Shown here: one piece after another, positions 56,851 through 64,000 of the stretch
Layout: the number at the start of each line of letters is the position of its first letter
How positions within the stretch are numbered: position 1 is the first letter of the stretch
Origin: Paramoeba atlantica
Lineage: Eukaryota > Discosea
DNA: 64,000 nucleotides
Direction: 5' to 3'
NCBI GenBank assembly: GCA_977017575.1
Contig: CDRNVI010000032.1
Coordinates: forward strand, 62,001 to 126,000
Made by a program: the position numbers and the translations under genes
Notes under the pieces: model-generated
What the model was told of the DNA's origin: nothing
The model's input: only the letters and a program-made list of their open reading frames with translations
Database searches by the model: none

Positions 56851-57575
56851 CTGACCACCCCACTTAAACGCACCCAGGTTTTGGCCTAAAATTGCGCATA
56901 AATAGCCCCATAAAAAGGGGTGAAAAAAATTTTTTGCGACGCTTCGCGGCGCGTGTTTCTATCATGAGTTATATACGCGGGGTACCCTTCGGGGCTGCTT
57001 TTTATATACTATCCCCCCTAGCAATCCGCTTTCTGCTTTTGGACTTGTTCCCCCTTCTTCCTCTACGGTCCTCCAAAGTCGATATCAAAAGCGATGTCCC
57101 ATTCTTCTGACACGGATCGTTGCATGTATAAGAATGTGGCGCGATAGTGTCTGAGGTACATGAATGGGTTGGAACCGCAGCCATTCCAAAAGCCAAAGTT
57201 TCGGATGTATTCAGCGTGAAGTTAGAAGTTTTTATCAAGGGTCGTCAAGATACCTGCGATAAAGACAGCAAGGAAGCCCTGTAAAACAGACTTAGACTGA
57301 TGTACAGTAAAGTATGCAGACTCGCCGTACAGATCGGTGGAGGTCAGTGTGGATCAGAGGAGATCTCTAGAGATCGATGAAGATAATTCTCGAACTCCCC
57401 AAAGGGACTACCTGCAGACTCTCCATTTCAACAGCGGTGAAAATCTGTACAAAAATTCGTACCCCCCAAAAAAATGCCCGCCGCTTTGCGGCGCTGTTAT
57501 TCTGAACGATGCGTCAAAATTGCGCTTAAGTGGCCGGGTCAAACGGTTGCGCATAAGTAGAGGGGGGGGGGACAG
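56851..57575. mobile_element. TIR element with CTGxCC..CTTAxxCGCA ends
   Basis: The left end reads CTGACCACCCCACTTAAACG and the right end is an imperfect inverted version (plus-strand ..CGCATAAGTAGAGGGGGGGG GACAG). TA lies outside both. The copies agree well in the first ~25 bases and less inside. The motif GCTTCGCGGCGC or a one-base variant occurs inside near each end (56941-56952, 57483-57494). No transposase is recognised. Related ends are found near 61530-61690. Confidence 0.55.
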
Positions 57576-57725
57576 TAGGAGAAACTAAACAAAAAGTGGA
57601 ATCTTTACGGTGGAATCTCCCTTTTTTCCCCCAATTTTTGTTTCTAAAAAAATACTCCAATGCTTTTTCGAGTTCAGCGATTTTACAATCCTTCTAGATT
57701 GGTATTGGCGAAAGAGAAGACTTTG

Positions 57726-57820
57726 ACTTAGAGGGCTAAAACGATCCCGGCCGATCCCACCGGTCCTGGTAGAATTTACGTGGAAGAAAAGACTTGGTGA
57801 AAACGCAAGTTCTAGAAATT
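57726..57820. repeat. Direct repeat, copy 2
   Basis: Second copy of the ~100-base direct repeat at 56667-56772, with a ~12-base deletion after 'agagggct' relative to the first copy. Confidence 0.85.
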
Positions 57821-58000
57821 CTCAGCTAGGACAATAAATAAACCAAGCATACGACCAGTTGCCATAGGGGAAGTGCTAATGAAATTGGCTGGGTGCATTC
57901 TCGTTCAAAGATATGAAAATATGCTGGGAACACTTTTCGTACCACTACAGCATGGCGTGCTCTCGAAAGCAGGTTGCAAACGATTCGTTCACACACTAAA

Positions 58001-58122
58001 TGAGGGAGTTGCTATGCCCTGTCCATGGTATCATGTTCAGGGGAACATCAACTCCCCATTATCTCGGCGTAGTAAACACGCCTTGGCTTGCCTGGCACTA
58101 CGATTGCCGAAAAAAATATATT
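58001..58122. repeat. Inverted repeat arm (partner 59654-59774)
   Basis: About 120 bases, including 'gagggagttgctatgccctg' and 'ttggcttgcctggcactacg', recur in inverted orientation at 59654-59774. The 1.5 kb between the arms holds the retroelement fossil and a tandem duplication. Confidence 0.85.
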
Positions 58123-58476
58123 TTCGGTTCATTTCGCAGCCCAGTCGCTTCCCACTTAAGGGGCCCGCTCCCACAACCGAGTGATCTCCCCGGCAGCTCG
58201 GTTTTACTCATGCGTCGAGAAGGCTGGGGTGTGAGACCAGGGTGCATTTATAGAAAATTTTCGGAAGAAGAAATACGAAGGAAATTTTACTGCATAATGG
58301 AGTAGAAAACTTTGAGTGCAATAGAACAAAGGGTTGGCGTAAACCTTTGGTTAACGTTTTTTCTTTTGGGGGGGGGATTTACTTTCTTTGCCATTCCTCA
58401 TGCTATCCACTCATAAATTTTACTAATTACTCTAGATTCGTGTGTTTGTTTCCTCCAGTTACGCTTTCTATAATTC

Positions 58477-59160
58477 TTACATAGGGTCTACATGTACATC
58501 GCCAGCTCTTAGAGCTGAGTTCAGGAGTGCTTCTTTTATGTCATAATTATGCTCTTCTCGAGTCAACCCGTCCGCTGGGTTTTCTTTAGATTTAATATGG
58601 AAAATTCGAAAAGAATGTCCATGTTTCCCTATCTGTCCATGCATTTCCGTGATCTCATTACACATCGATCTCCTAACTGATGTACGCCCCGATTCTGATG
58701 GTATTTCACTCTGGTGAAACCAGTGTCGCATATCAGCGGATAAAAAGTTTACGTTGGGGAAATTTTCTATTACATGGATAATTTCAGCGATAGCTGGAAA
58801 ATTCAAGCAAGGAGGGCGATTGCACATCTCATTTAGTGGTGTTCCATCCGCAATACTTCTTGACAATTCCTCCCCTTTTGATGCCTCGAAGTAACGTAAA
58901 TATAAACGTGATGATGATCGAGAGTCGTGTGCCACACGTAGCACCCCGCATTCCACGAGTTCTAATAAATGTTGTAACCAAACCCCGGAGGCTAGTTTCC
59001 TTATTTTCCCGTGAAAAGGGGGACAATTTATCCATTCAATAAAATTTTGGGTACTTTTCAATGCCGTGCAACATTTGATACCCCATGGTAAACCATGTTT
59101 TAGGTGTGTTGATGTAAAGAAACCAAGTTGCTCCTTCAGTATTTATGATGAATCTTCGTT
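58477..59160 (-). mobile_element. Broken retroelement fossil (reverse transcriptase / RNase H remnant)
   Basis: A minus-strand stretch encodes recognisable pieces of a retroelement pol region: reverse transcriptase and the end of an RNase H-like part. The family is Ty3-like or DIRS/VIPER-like; I cannot decide. It is incomplete and broken, and no terminal repeats could be assigned to it with confidence. Age cannot be judged from one copy, but it looks old. Confidence 0.6.
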
Positions 59161-59324
59161 AACAAAGAATATATCGGGTATAAATGCATCAAGCAAAGCA
59201 ACCGTTTGCTTTTTTTTTCTAGTTTTCTTTTTTCTCTCTCCACCGAATAAGCACTAACGCGTTCACTATCGTCGGTCTGAATTTCTGATTCAATATTCCT
59301 ACTAGGCGAGATATCCTGAAAAGC

Positions 59325-59594
59325 CGTATTCCGAGCGTCAACCCGAGATGTCCGGTGTGTGCCTCGATACTTCCGTATGGGGGGATCTATAACGCACCAA
59401 CAATACTCCCCCCCTTTGTTTTCTCTCCCCCGAACACTCCATATTTTTCAACTTCATATTCGTATTCCGAGCGTCAACCCGAGACGTCCGGTGTGTGCCT
59501 CGATACTTCCATATGGGGGGATCTATAACGCACCAACATTACTCCCCCCCTTTGTTTTCTCGCCCCCGAACACTCCATATTTTTCAACTTCAAA
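59325..59594. repeat. 136-bp tandem duplication
   Basis: Two head-to-tail copies with period 136 (59325-59460 and 59461-59594), differing at about five places by eye, so a recent duplication. The unit includes 'gtccggtgtgtgcctcgata'. Confidence 0.92.
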
Positions 59595-59653
59595 TCTTCT
59601 TAGGGGGTAGGACTCCCGTTACCATGCCTCAAGTGAGGATTAAGGAACTAAGG

Positions 59654-59774
59654 TTTTTTTTTTCGGAAATCGTAGTGCCAGGCAAGCCAAGGCGTGTTTA
59701 CTACGCCGAGATAATGGGGGGTCGCTGTTCCCCTGAACATGATACCATGGACAGGGCATAGCAACTCCCTCATT
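59654..59774. repeat. Inverted repeat arm (partner 58001-58122)
   Basis: Inverted copy of 58001-58122. It is followed immediately by another inverted-repeat arm (59771-59823). Confidence 0.85.
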
Positions 59775-59823
59775 ATCACTCCTTCGTAAGCACCATGTTA
59801 CCGGGACCAAGCCCTAGGTGCCA
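59771..59823. repeat. Inverted repeat arm (partner 60470-60519)
   Basis: About 50 bases including 'cattatcactccttcgtaag' and 'ttaccgggaccaagcc' recur inverted at 60470-60519, enclosing the ~119-bp tandem array. Confidence 0.8.
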
Positions 59824-59909
59824 GGCATGCCATAGCACGTCACAACTTCCCACCCTCTCCCTTCTGTTTTTATTCTGTTTTCACTTCATTAAAAAAACAT
59901 GCTGGAGAG

Positions 59910-60275
59910 GAGGATGTATAGCGCAAATGGAACAGCAAGTGTGCACCGAAGGACACGGAGCCCATGGGCCTCCCAGCACGAATGCTGGGGCGGTGGTACC
60001 CCGAAGGGTACGGAGCCCATGGGCCTCGTTACAGAGGATGTATAAATGCAACGGCAAGTGTGCCCCGAAGGACACGGAGCCCATGGGCCTCCCAGTACGA
60101 ATGCTGGGGCGGTGGTACCCCGAAGGGTACGGAGCCCATGGGCCTCGTTACAGAGGATGTATAAATGCAACGGCAAGTGTGCCCCGAAGGACACGGAGCC
60201 CATGGGCCTCCCAGCACGACTGCTGGGGCAGTGATACCCGAAGGGTACGGAGCCCATGGGCCTTGTTACAGATGA
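59910..60275. repeat. 119-124-bp tandem array, three copies
   Basis: Three head-to-tail units starting at 59910, 60034 and 60153. Each unit itself contains two half-repeats that share 'acggagcccatgggcctc'. Long open frames exist on both strands by virtue of the repeat, which I do not take as coding. Confidence 0.9.
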
Positions 60276-60469
60276 TGAAGTACTGCCAGGCCGGGACCAA
60301 GCGAATTGATGCGTGACATTTTCAGGCGTGTATGATTGTTTAGTTAAATGTTTAGCTAAATGTAGCAGTTATACTGGATACTAGAAACAAGTAGTTCAAT
60401 TATATTTAGTTTATAATCGTGCTATAGATGTGTTGAAATCTTCACCCTCAGACTCCGCCGAATATGGCG

Positions 60470-60519
60470 GTGCCGGGCTTGGGACCGGTAACAAGCGTGT
60501 TTACGAAGGAGTGATAATG
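60470..60519. repeat. Inverted repeat arm (partner 59771-59823)
   Basis: Inverted copy of 59771-59823. Confidence 0.8.
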
Positions 60520-61529
60520 TTAAAAAATAATGGGTAACCGGAACTATAAATGTAGGTTAAAATCCATTTTTTTCTGATGATTTTTTTCCGCTCGAAAAAA
60601 CTTTTACGTGGCTTTTTAAAACGTTTCCACTCGTACTCATGACGTTCCAACTTATATTTCAATGCTTGGAATACTCAATGGACCGCCCAGGATATACTAC
60701 ATTGGTCTACTACATGTACATGTAGTACATGTAGTACTACTACATGTACATTGGTCTACTTGGTATTGGTGACCTGTAAAAAGGATAAGGTGCGCTCCCA
60801 GGCGCTCCAGGACACTCCCATCCAGTTTGAACCCTCTTGGAAGCCACCACGGCTACTCCCTTCGCGTTGAGAACTGCTTCAGCGTTTAATGAAGGGACTA
60901 AAAAGGAAAAAATTGCGAAACGGTCCAGAATAATCCAACTTTTGGTACAAATACCCGATTCTCCCCATATTTCGTATTCTCCCCATATTTCGGACGTTTT
61001 TTGGGGTCTTACCATTAGAGGTAGGGGGCACATCTGATCGAAAAAACGTGTGGTCTGGTAAGTAAGCAAAAAGAAAAAATAAGAAAAGAGATCAACGAAA
61101 GATCAAAACCTTTTTCCTGAGTCCTTTTGGGAAAGATTGTTCAAACAAATTTTACTTGTTTTCAACCTACATTTATAGTGCCGGTGAACCAAAATAATTT
61201 ACAAGCAGTCTCCTTTTTAGAACAACTTCACTTTTAGTCATTTTCTGTTTCTTTTAACGAATCGTAACTACAATATGCAAATGCACAGAATCGTCAAACA
61301 TGTTGCATCCCATCCCATCCCATCCCCCCCCGCACTTACCGAGGACACGAAGGTGAGGAACAGTTTGAAGACGGCACCGATTAGAAGATGACTCACGAAA
61401 CATAAGTACACAACATAAATGCTAAGAAGCACAGATGCTATCCGCGCCGCGAAGCTGCGCGACTTTTTTTTATTTTTTTTGTCCGAAATATCTTTTCCCC
61501 TTGAGATATTTCTGACCAGGCTCCTTAAG

Positions 61530-61760
61530 CGCAATTTTCGGCCAAAACCCGGTTGCGCTTAAGTGGGGGGGGGGGCAGTATATAGCTGCCCCCCCACTGG
61601 GCTGTATACTGTCCCCTTCATAAATAATTATAAATTTGCCAGAATTTATAACGCTGCCATATTTATACTGTGCCCCCCCACTTAATTGTCGTAGTCCCAC
61701 CCCCACCACTTAATTGTCCTTTTTGGCGAAGCGGCGCCGGATTTCTTTTTTGGGGGGGGC
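61530..61760. mobile_element. Fragments of the CTGxCC..CTTAAgCGCA TIR family
   Basis: At 61533-61578 the plus strand reads GCGCAATTTTCGGCCAAAAC, then CTTAAGTGGGGG and CAG followed by TA. This is the inverted counterpart of the left end at 56851 and is closer to it than that element's own right end. Further ends beginning CTGTGCCCCCCCACTTAA occur at about 61668, and CTGTCCCC near 61609. They look like nested or truncated copies. Confidence 0.55.
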
Positions 61761-62209
61761 TCAAATTTTTCCCTACGAACCTGATACATACAGTATATCA
61801 GGACCCGACGTAAGTTTGTATTTATATACTGTCTAGTTCAAGTTTTTCATGTCAAAATACGCTATACCTACGTTTCTAACTTTTTTTCGGTTACTTCCTT
61901 TGTATGGATAATAGTTATTCACCCCCGCCACCCCTCCCTTCTCCCCTCCCTGCGAACCGTCATTGTCCTCCAACACGGGGGTGTCGCTCGCGCCACCCCC
62001 GCTAAATAGGGGGGGAAGGTGGTAGTTGTTTTGGAGAATATGAGAGGCCGAACGCACGGAGGGGCCGGCCGGGCCAAAGAAGCTAGATCTTGTGTACCCG
62101 TCCGCGACAGGAACCGGCTGATAAATTACCTTTGCTCCCGGTAAGGCCACGGAGTTGCGAGAGGCCTCCATACCCCACAACTGCCACCTTCCCCCCTATT
62201 TAGCGGGGG

Positions 62210-62690
62210 TTGCGCACTGAGAACCTAGTATGTCTCGAGAAGTCTAGTATGTCACTGAGAACCTGTATGTCTACCCCTTCCGCAGGATTGTCCAGAGTCA
62301 AGGCCCAACTGTGAGCGAAGCCCACTTCTGGAGGCAAAAGTCCCCATTTGCGAGCAAGGCCCAACCGTGAGCGAAGCCCACTTCTGGAGGCAAAAGCCCC
62401 CATTTGCGAGCAAGGACCAACTGTGAGCGTAGCCCTGGGACAGAGTTATATTTTTTGGCAACCCGCGCGCTGGAGCGCGCGGGTCGCACACTGAGAACCT
62501 ATGTCTACCCCTTCCGCAGAATTGGCCAGAGGCAAGGCCCAACTGTGCGAAGCCCACTTCTGGAGGCAAAAGCCCTCTTTTGCGAGCAAGGCCTAACCGT
62601 GAGCGAACCCCACTTCTGGAGGCAAAAGCTCCAGCGCGCGGGTCGCGCACTGAGAATCTATGTCTAGGATTGTGCAACGCGGACAAACAG
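62210..62690. repeat. Compound tandem repeat
   Basis: A ~57-base unit containing 'agcgaagcccacttctggag' and 'tttgcgagcaaggcc' recurs about five times, in part inside a larger duplicated block that starts 'cgcactgagaacctatgtct'. Between the blocks lies a perfect hairpin (62461-62484, arms ACCCGCGCGCT). The repeat gives long open frames by chance. Confidence 0.85.
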
Positions 62691-62803
62691 CGCGGGTGAG
62701 CTCACAGAGAAGTTGAAAGCTGTGTGACCTAATTTACCCGTCCGGAGGAGCTCCACCACTGATGAGTATGGCGGGGGAAGATTTATGGATGGGAGGCGAT
62801 TTT

Positions 62804-62860
62804 TCTGTCCAAAGGCACTTTATTTGTCCAAAGGCATTTTATCTGTCCAAAGGCATCGGT
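62804..62860. repeat. Short tandem repeat (tgtccaaaggca)
   Basis: Three to four copies of a 19-21-base unit beginning 'tgtccaaaggca'. Confidence 0.85.
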
Positions 62861-63031
62861 CCTGTCCGGTCGCCATGAAAACGAAAGCACAATGGAGCGT
62901 ATGTAGACAGTAGAAAAAGTACGTCAGCATTCTTTTCAAAATTACAGTTGAATATTCCATATTTTGGGGATTGTGCGATGTGGCTGAGACTTTGTGAAAA
63001 TAGGAAACGAGATAAAAAGAGTTCACCAGCT

Positions 63032-64000
63032 CTAAAGTTCTATGGTTGGCTTTAATGCTTTCCACGAATGTACTCTACATCGTCCGGAAGGAAGTAGAGG
63101 AATGATGTCATTTTCTTCCCAGTTTCTAATTTGAGATAACAATTGAGGTGACAATTGATGGTGCGAATCCGCTGCCTTGTACAGCTGTTGAAGTATCTTT
63201 TTTGAAAGCAAAGATTTTTTTGAGTCACATCTTTCTGGACTGAGTCGGACGGCAAGAGAAACGTTCGAACGGACGATTGTAAGCCAAGGTAAACAAACGG
63301 GAATGGCAACATTAGTCTCACCAATAGAAGAGACCGCCTCCGATTCTTGTGACGGGATTATGAATGTAGAAGAACCGAAAAACAGTTTCTCTTCATTCGA
63401 TAAAAAGAAAGAGGTATTTTGACTAACAATGCTGTTCAATGCTAATCTTTCGGGTCTTTTGTAAATTCTATTATTCTCAACATCGTGATCATCTACAATC
63501 GGGGTTGATTCGTTCATATTTCGTTCCATATCAATGCTGATTTTTACATCTTGTTCTGTGGAAAGAGAAGCATTCACATGATTCTTTTCTATTGGTTGCT
63601 CTGGTGTGGAGTTAACTCCCCACTGCTCCTTATGTTTCGCAATTTTCTTTAGTTTAGTCTTACTGATGCCTTTCTTTTGCAAAATTCTCTTCGTGTCTTC
63701 AGTCGCAGGATTTAGCTCGGTGTTACCCGTCCTTGGATTCAAAAAAATTAGAGAATGAGCACTAGAATCATGTACCGGCGATTTCTTGCGAAATTGAGTC
63801 CCATTTTCATTTGACAATCTGTGTTTTATTGGCGGAGAGGGAGTTTCCTTTGGAAGACACAATGCTGTACACCCTAGTTCCAGAGCCATAATGTTCTCTC
63901 GCTCTATTTCACCAGTAAAAGTAAGCGTAAGATTGAAAGATACTTTTTTATTTGACACCGATTGCTTGCCTGGCCCAGGCTCCAATGCATTTACATCTTG
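63032..64000 (-). CDS. Unknown protein, N-terminus cut by window edge
   Basis: At least 322 residues; the frame is open to the last base of the window, so the start lies outside. The visible part begins near QDVNALEPGPGKQSVSNKK. A basic patch (KKGISKTKLKKIAKHKEQW) lies near the middle. The second half has hydrophobic, probably folded stretches (ETNVAIPVCLPWLTIVRSNV, then SLLSKKILQQLYKAADS). No membrane span, zinc finger or known domain recognised. Same strand and composition as the other genes, so probably real. It is the first gene (in transcription order) after the repeat island. Confidence 0.7.
   Translation of the reverse strand, partial: QDVNALEPGPGKQSVSNKKVSFNLTLTFTGEIERENIMALELGCTALCLPKETPSPPIKHRLSNENGTQFRKKSPVHDSSAHSLIFLNPRTGNTELNPATEDTKRILQKKGISKTKLKKIAKHKEQWGVNSTPEQPIEKNHVNASLSTEQDVKISIDMERNMNESTPIVDDHDVENNRIYKRPERLALNSIVSQNTSFFLSNEEKLFFGSSTFIIPSQESEAVSSIGETNVAIPVCLPWLTIVRSNVSLAVRLSPERCDSKKSLLSKKILQQLYKAADSHHQLSPQLLSQIRNWEENDIIPLLPSGRCRVHSWKALKPTIEL

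Larger units (their letters stand above)
55846..63031. other. Gene-poor repeat island
   Basis: 7.2 kb without a convincing host gene. It contains a TIR element at 56851-57575, a pair of direct repeats around it, tandem repeats at 59325-59594, 59910-60275, 62210-62690 and 62804-62860, two pairs of inverted repeats, a broken retroelement piece and further TIR fragments near 61530-61760. Composition changes often, with runs of G or C. The stretches 55846-56650, 58123-58470, 60523-61260 and 61760-62200 hold nothing I recognise apart from short simple repeats (for example 'acatgtac' palindromes at 60705-60755 and 'cccat' repeats near 61305). Confidence 0.7.

Noticed and set aside
58477-59061. Host gene of 194 codons
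   Set aside because: The start would be TTG, and the content is that of a retroelement remnant, so it is listed as a fossil.
59795-60316. 173-codon plus-strand ORF with repeated protein motif
   Set aside because: It is a translation of the 119-bp tandem array; other frames and the opposite strand are open too.
62461-62484. Rho-independent terminator
   Set aside because: The hairpin is strong, but the T-run lies on the wrong side, and this is a nuclear eukaryotic context.
62252-62686. 144-codon minus-strand ORF with repeated segments
   Set aside because: It is a translation of the compound tandem repeat, with no independent support.
59910-62690. CRISPR-like array
   Set aside because: Repeat units are long and contiguous, with no unique spacers, and the genome is eukaryotic.
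1-64000. tRNA, rRNA, spliced-leader or snRNA genes
   Set aside because: I looked for box B-like GGTTCGANTCC and other conserved stretches and saw none that I could support; a covariance-model scan would be decisive.

Overview
The window looks like nuclear DNA of a kinetoplastid protist. All 31 protein genes I accept lie on the minus strand, have no visible introns and are separated by short spacers. That is the layout of a kinetoplastid polycistronic transcription unit. The gene content agrees. A kinase with a central Cys/His zinc region and a divergent polo-box-like C-terminus matches the kinetoplastid-only kinetochore proteins KKT2/KKT3. HMG-CoA reductase is the short, soluble, probably mitochondrial form, and there is a large mitochondrial uS5-type ribosomal protein. 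Many dispersed leucine-rich-repeat (LRR) genes and a compact layout would fit an early-branching kinetoplastid such as Perkinsela, but I cannot prove genus or species from sequence alone.

Layout, left to right. 1-12.1 kb: a HOP2-like meiotic protein (cut by the window edge), KKT2/3-like kinase, eIF5B, a DBP8/DDX49-type RNA helicase, and a SNF2 ATPase with C-terminal PHD-type fingers. 12.7-30.6 kb: LRR genes alternate with a THO2-like protein, a RING-H2 E3 ligase, a Golgi-pH-regulator (GPHR) protein, mevalonate diphosphate decarboxylase, a MYST acetyltransferase and two unknowns. 30.7-55.8 kb: more LRR genes between an ASNSD1-like protein, a JmjC/cupin oxygenase, transketolase, mitoribosomal uS5m, HMG-CoA reductase, a large RNA-binding protein, a small mitochondrial membrane protein and a possible HMG-box protein. 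55.8-63.0 kb: a gene-poor island of tandem and inverted repeats, terminal-inverted-repeat elements and a broken retroelement fossil. 63.0 kb to the edge: a partial unknown gene.

Three patterns stand out. (1) Ten LRR proteins of one family, with a plant-like CxWxGVxC N-terminal cap and a 23-residue repeat, sit singly or in pairs between housekeeping genes instead of in one array. (2) Six GC-rich islands inside coding regions all switch from C-rich to G-rich at their centre on the plus strand. In at least four of them the switch is carried by synonymous codon positions (C-ending, then G-ending codons), so the protein does not explain it. Three have trinucleotide repeats near the switch point. 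(3) Several spacers hold Tc1/mariner-like elements without transposase, with TA next to at least one end.

Working together: HMG-CoA reductase and mevalonate diphosphate decarboxylase belong to one pathway, but in a polycistronic unit their proximity may be chance. The chromatin and chromosome genes (KKT2/3-like, SNF2-PHD, MYST, HOP2) and the expression genes (eIF5B, DBP8, THO2-like, RNA-binding protein) are otherwise an unsorted mix, as is usual in kinetoplastids. Counts and base-composition statements were made by eye.
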